Positions 10,238 to 20,257 of a DNA stretch of 64,000 nt are shown here, piece by piece. The first letter of the stretch is position 1, and every line of letters starts with the position of its first letter. The stretch covers positions 56,012,258-56,076,257 of the forward strand of contig CM046854.1 in assembly GCA_025617745.1 (NCBI GenBank), written 5' to 3'. This DNA is from Heliocidaris erythrogramma (taxonomy: Eukaryota > Echinodermata > Echinoidea > Camarodonta > Echinometridae). The notes beneath the pieces were generated by a model. That model worked only from the letters and a program-made list of their open reading frames with translations. It ran no database searches and had not been told where the DNA came from. The position numbers and the translations under genes are program-made.

Positions 10238-12000
10238 CTATCAAATGCCGCCCCCACGACAGGCTCCAGTAGGGGGAAGATTAACTCTTTGTTCACAAAA
10301 CTGGCACGAGATAAGTCAAGACAAATTTGTACTCGAGATAATAGAATCGGGGTACACCCCAATGTTGCCAAGGATCTTTCAATATTCCCAGTTCCGTCGT
10401 CAGACCCCCATACCCAGGGATCCTATTCGGTTACAGGCTCTCCTATCAGAAATTCAATCCCTACTCCAAAAAGGGGCCATAGTGCGAGTTCTGGACCACG
10501 ATTCCCTTGTCCTCTCACCAGTCTTCCTCGTAGAGAAACGCTCGGGCGGTTTTCGCATGGTACTAAACCTAAAGAAAGTAACCAAACTCCTCCCAGATCA
10601 AACTTTCAGGATGGAATCATTATCGACTATTCTGCCCCTGATAAGGCCCCACGAATGGGCAGTTACCATAGACCTCAGAGATGCCTATTATCACGTTCCC
10701 ATTGCTCACGAGGCCCAGCATCTCTTGGGCGTCAAAATAGGAAACACATGTTATCAATTCAAAGCTCTCCTGTTTGGCCTAAAGCACGCTCCAAGAATCT
10801 TCTCCCGGCTGATAAAGGTTTTCGCGGCAGAACTAAGGAGGCGAGGCATTACTATTTTTTGTTATCTCGACGACTGGCTGCTCCTCGGCCCATCCAAGGC
10901 CGTCCTTGCTTCCCACGTGAACACAGTTGGCGTCGGATCTGGACTTCATAATCAACGAGGAAAAATCAAGGCTCACACCGACGACCTTGCCAGAATTTCT
11001 AGGGGCTGTAATAGCCATCCCAGACTTAATTGCCTGTCCAACTCCCCACAGGGTAGAAAAGGTAATATCAGTGGGTACAAGGCTTTGCTCCGCCTCGGAA
11101 CCTGGCTGATTTTCCTAGGCCTGCTAGCAAGTTTGGTAGATCTGATTCCTCAGTGCAGGCTGCGGATGAGGCCCCTTCAACTACACTTCCTGAAGCACTT
11201 CAGGCCCCAAATTCATTACAGGGACCATCGCATTCCCATGCCAGACGAGATAAGGCAATCTATCCTACTTTCCTTCTTCCACAAGTTGCCAACCAAAGAG
11301 TGCTGATAAAATCAGACAACAGCACTGTGGTCTCCTACATAAACAGGGAGGGAGGGACAAGATCTTGGTCCCTCTGTTATCTGAAAATAGAGATTCTGTC
11401 ATGGTGCCAAAACAATCGTATAGTTCTGAAAGCTCGTCACATTCCCGGGAAAGACAATCACATCGCAGACTTTCTCTCTCGGGGAAGCTACCTCCCGTCA
11501 GAATGGCAACTCAATCGTGCCATCACGGAGAGGATCTTCAGTCAGTTCGGGCAGCCGCAAATAGACTTGTTTGCATCAACTTTGAACAAACAACTCCCGA
11601 TCTATTGCACGAAGCACCGCGATCCTCTAGCCTTTGCAACGGACGCTCTATCGATTTCGTGGAAGGGGATACTTGGCTACGTCTTCCCACCATTTCCCAT
11701 CATATCTCATGTACTGGAGAAAGTGAGGGAGGAGAAGGCAACCATTCTCCTCATTGCGCCATGGTGGCCCAGGAGGCCATGGAGGCCATGGTTCCCAGCT
11801 CTGACAAATCTCCTTGTGGGGGTTCCAAGAACACTACCCCTGTTAATGGACCTTCTGAAACAGCCTGGGACGAATACGTGTTACCCGAACCCAGAGAGAC
11901 TTTGCCTGACACTTTGGCCCATTTCAGGAAATCCGCAACTGACGCGGGCCTTTCGGAGAGAGCAGCAGATATGGCCTCTAGATTTCTCAGTTCCTCCACC
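10230..12000 (+). pseudogene. Reverse transcriptase / RNase H of DIRS copy 2 (frameshifted)
   Basis: RT motifs in order are: SPVFLVEKRSGGFRMVLNLK, FRMESLSTILPLI, VTIDLRDAYYHVPI, LLFGLKHAPRIFS and catalytic FCYLDDWLLL at about 10855-10890. Frame shifts occur near 10925 and 11075. RNase H follows with VLIKSDNSTVVSYINREGG and DNHIADFLSRGSYLPSEW, but the first RNase H segment, which carries the first catalytic Asp in related elements, is missing near 11280. YLDD with a DIRS-type RNase H identifies the family. Dead copy. Confidence 0.85.
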
Positions 12001-12988
12001 AGGAGTACTTATGATTCAAGACTCCAGCGATACTTCAGATGGTGCAACAGTCTGCAGATCGATCCGGCCTCTGCCTCTTTAGGTAAGATCGCTGATTTCT
12101 TACTGATCCTTTTTGATGAGGGCTTATCTATCTCCTCAATAAGGGGTTACAGGTCAGCTATAGCAGCTATCCATTCGGGTTTCTCTAATGGGGAATCTAT
12201 TTCTAATTTCATTTTCCTCTCCAGATTAACGAGATCCTTTTTCTTACAGAATCCTCCAAAGTGGAAACTTATTCCTAGATGGGATCTCCCCAGGGTTCTA
12301 CGGGCTCTAGCCAAGCCGCCCTTTGAACCCATGCATAAATGTACCCTACTCAGTAGCATCAGGCCAGAGACGTAGTATGATTCATGCCCTTTCTGTAAAG
12401 TCGGGTCATATCCGTTGGGAGGACAGGGTCCGCATGATCCCAAAACCCGGGTTTCTAGCCAAAAATCAGAAAGAATCTTCTAAGCCTTGCGAGATTGTCT
12501 TACCGTCTATTAGTAACATCTCAACAGTATCTGAGGATAGGTTATGGTGCCCAGTACAAGCTCTCAAGTGGTATATCGATAGGACTAAGGGCATTCGCGC
12601 ATCCCACCAATTGTTTGTCAGTTCTGTAGAGCCCCATGGGCCAGTGAGCCCAGATACCATTTCTCGGTGGTTAGTGCAAGGGATTAGGTCAGGTGGAACA
12701 GAAGCGCTTTCGATGGATTCTGTTAGAGCTCATGATACAAGGGGAATTTCAGCTTCTTGGGCTCTCTTTCAAGGCACTTCAATGGAAGAGATCCTTCAGG
12801 CGGCATATTGGGCTAGCCCCAACACATTTGTGTCATACTATTTATCTGATGTAATTAGTCGGGACACGAGGTTCGCTTCTGCATTATATGCTCTGCGGGC
12901 AGACGGGTTTCCCGTGTGCGCCGAGGGCAGTTTTAGAATTAGACTCTTTCGAGGAGTTTTTACCGGTGGCTATTCGAGTTGTGGGTAA
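11890..12988 (+). pseudogene. Tyrosine recombinase of DIRS copy 2 (frameshifted)
   Basis: The N-terminal core-binding part reads GLSERAADMASRFL, YDSRLQRYFRWC and SISSIRGYRSAIAAIH up to about 12375. After a deletion/frameshift the catalytic part follows: ASGQRRSMIHAL (catalytic Arg), AHDTRGISASWALF (H-x-x-R) and YYLSDVI (nucleophile Tyr). The tail downstream of FASALYALRADG is translated from the right inverted repeat to a stop at 12988, an odd arrangement compared with copy 1, where the protein ends before the ICR. The enzyme would integrate circular DNA without duplicating the target. Confidence 0.85.
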
Positions 12989-13027
12989 CGAATAGCAATC
13001 TGATGAGATTATATAGGTAAGTATAGC
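12884..13027. repeat. Right inverted terminal repeat of DIRS copy 2
   Basis: Reverse complement of 8081-8218. It overlaps the 3' end of the recombinase frame. Beyond it a hairpin (ATGCTCA...TGAGCAT, about 13043-13060) marks the right end, matching in design the hairpin termini of the other DIRS copies. Confidence 0.8.
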
Positions 13028-13061
13028 TTGTTAGTAGGTAATATGCTCACTACTGAGCATA

Positions 13062-14698
13062 CTGACATAGTCAAGAAGGTTTACCTCGTCATTCTGACCC
13101 ATAAACTTTTCTTTGATCAGCTTAAGGGGACCCCTAACCTCGTGACCATAGACCAGCTCAAATGGACTGAAGCCCGTCGACTCATTTGGGGAATCCCTGG
13201 TCGCGAACAGCAAGAATGGGATACCTTTATCCCAGTCATCAGGATACTCTTCACCATAAGCCCTAAGCATGGTCTTCAGGGTCTGGTGATAGCGTTCTAA
13301 TGCACCTTGGGACTGTGGGTGATAAGCGGATGACTTGATCTGCTTTATCCCTAACTCATGCATCACTTGCTGAAACACTCCTGACATGAAATTTGATCCT
13401 TGGTCTGACTGAACTTCCTTGGGCAAACCATACCTAGTGAAAAACTGCACTAGCGCCTGTACTACTGTCTTTGCAGTGATACTTCTCAACGGTATCGCCT
13501 CTGGAAAACGTGTAGACAAATCCATAATCGTAAGAAGATACTTGTGACCCGACCTAGTTCTGGGTAAGGGTCCAACACAGTCAACAAGAACCCTAGTAAA
13601 AGGTTCATCAAATGCAGGTATCGGTATCAAGGGAGCAGGCTTGATAGAAGGCTGTGCCTTCCCAACAACCTGACATGTATGACATGTCTTACAGAACTGC
13701 ACAACATCCTTGTGCATCTTCGGCCAATAGAAATGCCTCATGACCCTATCCTCCGTCTTCCGAATACCTAAATGACCTGCCATAGGCAACTCGTGAGCCA
13801 TCCTCAGAATCTCTGTGCGGTAACAGGGAGGAACAACAACTTGGTGAACTACACACCACTCTTCATTAGCTGGTCTCCGGGGAGGTCTCCACTTCCTCAT
13901 CAATATGTCACCTTTGACATAATAGCACTCAGGAACCTTATCAGCCTCAGCCTCAGAACATGCCTTCTGTGACAAGCCTTTCAATTCTGGGTCCGCCTGT
14001 TGTGCCTGTACAAGGGAAGATTTGCTAAACAACCCATCATTGTCTGCAACAGAGCCTTCAACATTATCCCCATCCAAATCCTTGAAAAAGGTTTCAGCTA
14101 ACCAGACATCAGTACTCTCCTCCACATCAATAGAATCCGCATCATCCTGTTCAGCCCTACGAGCCTGAGACCTAGTAACAACACAATCCGGGAAAATTCC
14201 AGGAAAATCCTCCTGCAACCGTTCAGTTTCAGCTACCTCAACCGGCTTCTCTGAAACCACTGGAGATGCAACAACTTTCTCTCCAGCCAAGTCGTTACCC
14301 AACAAAAAGTCAACCCCGTCCACGGGTAATTCCGGTACGACACCAACAGTTACAGGACCACTAACTAGGTCACACTTTAAGTCGACCTTATGAAAAGGAA
14401 CCGACACATAATCCAGGCCAATACCTCGAACCAAAACTTTGGCATTCTCTGAACTCACTGGTGGGATAGTCAAATGCCCTGACATCATCAGGGACTGAGC
14501 AGCCCCTGTATCTCGAAGGATAACCACTGGCTTACCTACAGCACCAGTCGAACAGGGGGATACCTCACCATCATGCAAAAAGCTTCTAAAGCTCTCATCA
14601 ACCTTCTGGACCTTATCGGCAAATACACGAGAAATACTCTCAACATCTTGGATCAATTCCAACTGGACAGACTCCTTGGGTGGAGCACTTGTTGCTTA
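13062..14698 (-). CDS. pol: Protease-integrase polyprotein part of the Gmr1-type element
   Basis: One long open frame. An aspartic protease with ILRDTGAAQSLM (DTGA active site) is followed by a linker of about 200 residues. The integrase has an HH-CC zinc finger (HELPMAGHLGIRKT...CKTCHTCQ), a DDE core with VDCVGPLPRT, SDQGSNFMS and the ALERYHQTLK Glu region, then FLLFATRDSPNESTGFSPFELVYG. There is no RT between protease and integrase, which shows the Gmr1 order. The frame overlaps gag by about 45 nt in a different frame and has no ATG there, so expression by ribosomal frameshifting, or an indel in a once-fused frame, is possible. It is cut at 13062 by DIRS copy 2. Confidence 0.9.
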
Positions 14699-15498
14699 AC
14701 CAAACCCACATCTTTCTTACTTTTGGTTGGTTTCCCAATCAATTCCCAACAGGACTTTTTCAAATGTCCTGGCTTATTACAATGAAAACAAACTTTGGAA
14801 CTTTGACCAACAGATCTTTCATTTGATTTCGCGCCTCTATCTGCCTGAGACTTGTCAGTGTCATTCTCCTTGCTAGCATGTTTTCCCTCACCAAATTTCT
14901 TGTGGGATTCAAATGCCCCTTTACCCTTCTTATTCTGAAAGTTTTTGAAAGGAAGCCTATCCCCACTACCTCTGTGTGTGACCTCAAATTCATCAGCTAC
15001 CACAGCTGCCTTACTCAATTGAGTAATTCTTTGGTCATCTAGGTGAGACTTAACGCCAAAAGGAACACCCTTTTTGAATTCCTCTAGGAGGACAACTTCT
15101 CTCAGTTGGGCTTTCAGTGATCTGCACCACTTGTCAAACATCATTTCTTGTTCCCTAGCAAACTCAACATAGGTCTGGCCTGATTGTCTTTGCATATTCC
15201 TAAATTTACGTCTGTATGCTTCTGGGACCAACTCATATGCATTAAGAATAGTATTCTTCACTGTAGCATAGTCACATGATTGCTCTTCAGAGAGAGATGA
15301 GTAGACTTTTGCAGCCTTTCCCACAAAAATGCTTTGAAGAAGCAGAGTCCAGTATTTCTTAGGCCATTCCAACCTCTTGGCCACTTTTTCAAATGATACA
15401 AAATATGCATCAACTCCCTCTTCATCAAATTTTGGCACAAGGCGAATGTTCTTCGCTACATCAAAACCTTGGGGAGATTTCTCTTTGGTAGAGTTAGT
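14653..15498 (-). CDS. gag: Gag 3' part of the Gmr1-type element
   Basis: The frame contains a capsid-like segment (PKFDEEGVDAYFVSFEKVA, LSEEQSCDYATVKNTIL, GQTYVEFAREQEMMFDKW) resembling the retrotransposon gag/SCAN fold, and one CCHC zinc knuckle, CFHCNKPGHLKKSC. It packages RNA in virus-like particles in related elements. It is interrupted at 15498/15499 by DIRS copy 1; the N-terminal part resumes at 21646. Confidence 0.85.
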   Translation of the reverse strand, partial: TNSTKEKSPQGFDVAKNIRLVPKFDEEGVDAYFVSFEKVAKRLEWPKKYWTLLLQSIFVGKAAKVYSSLSEEQSCDYATVKNTILNAYELVPEAYRRKFRNMQRQSGQTYVEFAREQEMMFDKWCRSLKAQLREVVLLEEFKKGVPFGVKSHLDDQRITQLSKAAVVADEFEVTHRGSGDRLPFKNFQNKKGKGAFESHKKFGEGKHASKENDTDKSQADRGAKSNERSVGQSSKVCFHCNKPGHLKKSCWELIGKPTKSKKDVGLVKQQVLHPRSLSSWN

Positions 15499-15685
15499 AT
15501 TTACTGCAATAAATCATATATACCTACCTATTATGCCTGTAGTCTTGACTACGGGACCCCTTCGAGAATTTATCACACATGAGTCACAATATTGTGCGCA
15601 CCCCCCGTAATCCTATTGTCCCCTTCGCCACTCACGCGCGTCAATACGCTACGGCCATCTTCCTCTTTCTTGCTCGCCCCCGACG
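15499..15685. repeat. Left inverted terminal repeat of DIRS copy 1
   Basis: It mirrors about 21440-21645, including ACCCCTTCGAGAATTTATC and CACTCACGCGCGTCAATACG, with no difference noticed over about 140 bp. The last 50 bp or so of each end are less alike. Confidence 0.9.
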
Positions 15686-15988
15686 AGATAGGACGTATAG
15701 TCACAGCGCTCCTGAAATCAGGTCGTATAGTATCTTTTAGGTGCGCTTTTTCGCATAGTTAAAGCACTTTTAGGTATCTATATTCGTTTAGATTATAGTA
15801 CTTTGTGTTTTAGTAGTCACTCTTGCCGATTGCAAGGGATTTTTTGATTCCCTTTCTTGGCACTTATTTTTCTCTTTCACGGTCAGCCCCACGTAGATAT
15901 TTCTGTGTTTGCGGGTGTTTCCGTTTGTCACCGAGCCTTTGGGTTCGGTGTTTGTTCTTACGGTTTTTAGGCTGTGAAAATTTCTTTA

Positions 15989-16077
15989 GTGCGTATCTCC
16001 CAAATAAAGTTTTTACTGCATTCAGTTGAAGTATTTCTTATTTTGAAAAGTATACTTTATTGTCTGTTTTATTGCAG
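15989..16077 (+). promoter_or_regulatory. Candidate 5'-leader intron of DIRS copy 1
   Basis: GTGCGT at 15989 and a pyrimidine-rich TTTTATTGCAG ending at 16077 bound 89 nt that end 4 nt before the gag ATG. The same pair occurs at the same place in copies 3 (25795-25881), 4 (44795-44880) and 5 (56638-56755). Splicing is inferred from this conservation only. Confidence 0.5.
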
Positions 16078-16081
16078 TGGT

Positions 16082-18337
16082 ATGAATTCGGAAGAAGAAG
16101 CAGCTGGGTCAAGGAGACCTGCTTCTTCCGAAGAGTCGTCTAGCAAGACGACTCGGCCTTCCAGAACTCCCCCGAGTACTGCGGTACACGGGGGAGGGAG
16201 GAGGGCTAAGGGTAAGTTGCCTAGTGGTGTTCCCTTGCAGAGTTTGCCAGTCTCGGAGCTTGCGGCTTCGGGACGGGTGGCGTTAACTGAATCGGGATTG
16301 TCAACTCCGAAGCCCGTGGTTTCGGGGTGGGTGGCGTCAGATTCTAGTGGTTTGGATATCTCGAATCCAATCCCCCGGTCGCTGAGACCAGAGGGGGGGG
16401 CGGTTGTTTCCCGTACGGTAGCGTTCACTCGCTCTGATCCGTTAGGGGAGACGCGCCCCACTACTGCAGGGCAACCCACGGGCTTAGTCCATGTTGGTCT
16501 GGGTTCTCAAACCCTAGCCCCCGGCAAACGCCATATGGGGGAACGAGTACTTCCTGGGCTGTCTCAGGTGCCAGCTGATGGGAATGCTCGAGCTAACAAT
16601 TATGGACGCTCTTCGGAGCAACAGGTGTTTTCACCTGAGTGCGTGACTACTAGTGCTCCCCTATTGCTGCTTTCGAGCGGTCCAATAGTGGGTTCACACG
16701 CCTTTAGTAGTCATCGGGCACATACCGAGTCATCTCGGTCTGCCCACGCACTGGGAGCTTTTAGCTCCCAACCCATGGCTATTGCATCTTCTTGCCTAGC
16801 CAATATGGGTGATTTGGGCGATTCTCTAGGCTTACGCCATGAGCGCTCCAATCCCTTTATGGGAAGTGAACGTCCCTCCGCGGAGGGATCGGTTCGTGTT
16901 TCCGAAGAGGCTTCGGGGATCCGAACGAATCCGATTAAGCGTTCTAAGAAAAGGGTTTCGGCTACGACTCTTGTCGAGCCAGCCAAGAAAAAGGCCAAGA
17001 AGAAGGCAAAAAGTGGCAAGGCTTTGCCGGCCTCTTGCCCGTCTGGCCTGGCTAACCCAGCTAGCTCCTCTCAAGCTGACATGTTCAGTATGATGCGGGC
17101 TTTTGCTCAGAATCAGGGTTGGTCCTTTGTACCGGCTTCTTCAACCCTGACTTCTGTCCCTATTCAGGGATCTCGCTTTGAGTCTAATCAGCCTTTTGTG
17201 ATTGATTCCTCTTTGTCTGAGTCGGATTCGCATGTGCCTCCTATTCCCGCGGCCCTTGGGGCTCCGCCGGGCGAGGAGACTTTTGTTGAATCATGCGGGG
17301 CTCTGCCTGCGGAGGCCTTTGCTAGCGTTCCTTTGTCTCATTCCACTCGGGTGGAACCAGATTTGGATGTGTCCTCTCAAGCTTCGGTTCCCGAATCGCT
17401 TGGGCAGGCGGAGTCTCAATCGCTCGCTCTCTGTGGGGTGGAAGCGATTGCTTTGTTGTCCAAATATCTCCCTGAACTTCAGTCAACCCGCGCGCAGGGT
17501 TCGACTTCGCGTTGGAAATTTAAGCAGCAGGTTTCCTCTGAGGGTATTGCTCTTGAGGTTTTCAAGCTGGAGTATGACCGCATTGAGGCCGCGCTGTTGG
17601 TTAAGCGATCTAATGCGGTCAAGGGTAAGGCTTTCGCCTTTTGTTCTCAGGACCAAGACAGCTTTTTCAAGGCTAAGACTCTTTCTCCTGAGATTTTAGA
17701 GGTTGGTCGTCGCTTGCGGGCGACTAATCCGCTTACCTCCGCTGCGTTCAGGGCGGAGGATAAGATTTGGTTTAATATTGAAAACCAGGTTAGGTCAGGG
17801 ATGCGTTTGGCGGCTTTTCAAGGGTTTCTCTCTGACCTTAGGTCCAGGGCGGAGGAGTTGAATGTTACCGATGGTGACAAGCTGGTTATTGACGACTTGC
17901 TGCATACTCTTTTTTGTCTGCAGTGGTCGCAGCTTTCCACCGCAGCTGCTTCGGCTACGTTCCGTCGCAGGACCTCGGCTCTCTCGGCACTGGGTGTTAG
18001 AGAGTCGGGCATTGCTCAACTTCTCCGAGATGTTCCGTCTCGGGGTCCTTCGCTTTTTGGTGGTAAATTTGCTACGGTGTTTCAGAGAGAGATCGATGCG
18101 CGAAAGCAGATCTCGGATATGACTAAGCAGTTTCACACTAGCTCTAAGCCAACGCGGGCCCCTGTTCAGCGTAGACCTGCTGGTCCCGTTTCGGGTCAAC
18201 GCAGTCGCGTGTCTAGGGTCCCGCCTCCTGAGCCGCAGCCAGCTCCTTCTCGTGGGAGAGGGAGTCGTGGCAGGGGCATTTCGAGAGGTTCTCGTGGTAA
18301 GGCGATGGCTTCGCAGAAGGCCAAGCCTGGGTTTTGA
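16082..18337 (+). CDS. gag: Gag-like ORF1 of DIRS copy 1
   Basis: The start at 16082 (MNSEEEAAGSRRPASSEESS) is chosen because the same start and first residues occur in copies 3, 4 and 5 and because a candidate splice acceptor lies just upstream. The protein is 751 residues. A Ser/Thr/Pro-rich N-terminal half with a lysine cluster (AKKKAKKKAKSGK, possibly a nuclear localisation signal) precedes a more ordered region (ALLSKYLPEL, KTLSPEILEVGRRL, RSGMRLAAFQGFLSDLR, LQWSQLSTAA). The C-terminus is Arg/Gly-rich (SRGRGSRGRGISRGSRG), suiting RNA binding. DIRS ORF1 proteins are regarded as Gag-like; no zinc knuckle is seen. The frame is uninterrupted. Confidence 0.85.
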   Translation: MNSEEEAAGSRRPASSEESSSKTTRPSRTPPSTAVHGGGRRAKGKLPSGVPLQSLPVSELAASGRVALTESGLSTPKPVVSGWVASDSSGLDISNPIPRSLRPEGGAVVSRTVAFTRSDPLGETRPTTAGQPTGLVHVGLGSQTLAPGKRHMGERVLPGLSQVPADGNARANNYGRSSEQQVFSPECVTTSAPLLLLSSGPIVGSHAFSSHRAHTESSRSAHALGAFSSQPMAIASSCLANMGDLGDSLGLRHERSNPFMGSERPSAEGSVRVSEEASGIRTNPIKRSKKRVSATTLVEPAKKKAKKKAKSGKALPASCPSGLANPASSSQADMFSMMRAFAQNQGWSFVPASSTLTSVPIQGSRFESNQPFVIDSSLSESDSHVPPIPAALGAPPGEETFVESCGALPAEAFASVPLSHSTRVEPDLDVSSQASVPESLGQAESQSLALCGVEAIALLSKYLPELQSTRAQGSTSRWKFKQQVSSEGIALEVFKLEYDRIEAALLVKRSNAVKGKAFAFCSQDQDSFFKAKTLSPEILEVGRRLRATNPLTSAAFRAEDKIWFNIENQVRSGMRLAAFQGFLSDLRSRAEELNVTDGDKLVIDDLLHTLFCLQWSQLSTAAASATFRRRTSALSALGVRESGIAQLLRDVPSRGPSLFGGKFATVFQREIDARKQISDMTKQFHTSSKPTRAPVQRRPAGPVSGQRSRVSRVPPPEPQPAPSRGRGSRGRGISRGSRGKAMASQKAKPGF

Positions 18338-20257
18338 TGATTTTCCCCGAGCGCTTGTTCGACCGAATGTGGTAGGTGGCCGACTTCATGCGTTTCTCCC
18401 CGCTTGGGAGGCCATCTCCGGGGACGTGTTTGTTCTCTCCGTCGTGCGAGACGGATTCTTCATAGATCTTTGCGCCTCGCTCCCGGAGGGGCTATAAGAA
18501 TTCGGTCACCTCCCATGTCTGCCCTGTCTCGGTCTCATGCTTCAAAGGAGATCGAGTCTCTTTTGGAAAAGAGGGCTATAGAAAGGGTAAGAGACAGGCC
18601 GTCTCTTTCCCTTTCTCCAATTTTCGTTATTCCCAAGCGCTCGGGAAAACTTCGTTTGATACTGAACCTGAAAAGAATAAACAAATTCATTCCTCCGGTT
18701 CATTTTCGGATGGAGACTCTTGCCTCCATTCTTCCGTTGATCAAAAGGGAAGACTACGCGGTCTCGATAGATCTCAAGGACGCGTACTTTCACATTCCCA
18801 TTCATCGCGCATCTGGCGATCTTCTGGGGTTCTCCTTCCTCTCGGAGACTTATCGTTTTCGTGCTCTTCCCTTCGGGCTGCGCCCGGCCCCTCGGGTTTT
18901 TACTCAAGTTGTAGCGGTGCTAGCGGCCTCTCTGAGGCGTCGCGGCCTGCGGTTGTTTTGTTACCTGGACGATTGGCTTCTCCTTGCGGAGTCGCGCGAT
19001 CGTTTGTTGGACGAGACTCGTTTGCTCGTCTCTCTTACTCAAGACTTAGGTTTCCTAATAAATTGGGAAAAGTCAGAGTTAGTTCCCACTCGCAGCCCAG
19101 TTTTTCTGGGGGCGGTGTTAGACATAAGGAATCAGTTGGCTCGGCCCAGTCGAGACAGGATTCTCACCATTGTCACTGCGGCTCGCAAGCTCTTGCTGGC
19201 CAGAAGAGTCTCGGCCAGACCGTGGCTTCAGTTTCTAGGTTATCTAGCCAGTCTAGTCGATGTTTTAGAGGACTGCCGGCTCCTCATGAGACCCTTTCAG
19301 AGACATCTCCTCAGGTTCTTCAAGCCGGGAAAAGACTCTCTTTTGGTCTGGATTCCAGTACCAGTAAGGATCAAGTCTCTTCTCTCTTGTTGGACGAGCG
19401 AGGTGTTTCTCGCGCGAGGCAGGTCCTTCTCTGCCCCTCTTCCGTCGATATCGGTTTCGACGGACGCCTCTCGGTTGGGGTGGGGAGGACACTGCAACGG
19501 CAGCACGGTTGCGGGGGATTGGTCTCATCTTGGGACTCTTCCTCATATCAATGTCCTGGAGTTTATGGCAGTTCTGTTGACCTTGCTCCATTTCAGAAGT
19601 CGACTTCTCAGTCGTTCGGCGGCATATATCAATCGGCAGGGAGGCACTCGTTCGGTTGCCCTGAATGCCCTAGCAGCTCAGCTGTGGAGGTGGTGTCGTC
19701 GCATGGCAATCACACCCGTGGCCTCTTTCATCCCCGGTCGGGAAAACCTCATTGCGGATTTTCTGTCTCGGGGCAGGTATCTTCCATCGGAATGGACGCT
19801 CCATCCGGAGGTATTTTGCCGCATTCGCAGTCGCCTAGGTCCACTGGAAGTGGATCTATTTGCGTTGGTGCTAAATCACCAGCTGCCGAAGTATTGTTCC
19901 CGTGTTCGCGATCAGGGAGCATGGGCTCTCGATGCTTTCTCCCTCAGCTGGGAGAACCTTCAGGGATTCGCCTTTCCTCCCTTCCAACTGATTCCGCGTG
20001 TCTTGCGGAAAATCAGGGAAGATCGGGCGCGGGTGCTCGTAATAGCTACCTTTTGGCCCATGAGGAATTGGTTTCCAGAACTTATGAGCCTCCTAAGGGC
20101 TCAACCGTTCGTTCTCCCGTTAAGAGCGGACCTGGTGTTACAGCCCCTATCGGGGATTCTTCACCACAGTCCGGAGTCTCTTCATTTGACTGTTTGGCCC
20201 CTGTCAGGGAATCTGCAAGACAGTCGGGTCTCTCTGATAGAGCCGCGGACTTTTTAA
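18330..20257 (+). pseudogene. Reverse transcriptase / RNase H of DIRS copy 1 (one frameshift, RNase H deletion)
   Basis: The frame starts in the gag overlap with FPRALVRPNVVGGRLHAFLP and shifts by one base in a G-run at about 18490. From there RT runs on: SPIFVIPKRSGKLRLILNLK, FRMETLASILPLI, SIDLKDAYFHIPI, LPFGLRPAPRVFTQ and catalytic FCYLDDWLLL (about 18955-18985). RNase H has VSTDASRLGWGGH and NLIADFLSRGRYLPSEW, but compared with copy 5 about 11 codons are missing in frame near 19618, including the TDN catalytic Asp. So both activities are probably lost. The tail overlaps the recombinase frame. Confidence 0.85.

Larger units (their letters stand above)
8061..13061 (+). mobile_element. DIRS-type retrotransposon, copy 2 (degraded)
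   Basis: It begins ATTTACTGC, the same left terminus as DIRS copies 1 and 3. Left 8081-8218 and right 12884-13027 are inverted repeats. It carries gag-like, RT/RNase H and tyrosine-recombinase regions, all on the plus strand and all frameshifted. It lies inside the Gmr1 integrase: removing 8061-13061 rejoins coding sequence on both sides to within the ambiguity of a few bases, without an obvious target duplication, as expected of tyrosine-recombinase integration. Its protein sequences differ clearly from copies 1, 3 and 5, so it is another subfamily. I find no separate internal complementary region. Confidence 0.85.

Noticed and set aside
16069-18199. Antisense ORFs within DIRS gag (minus strand)
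   Set aside because: No motif or conservation; they arise from the GC-rich composition and codon bias of the sense gene.
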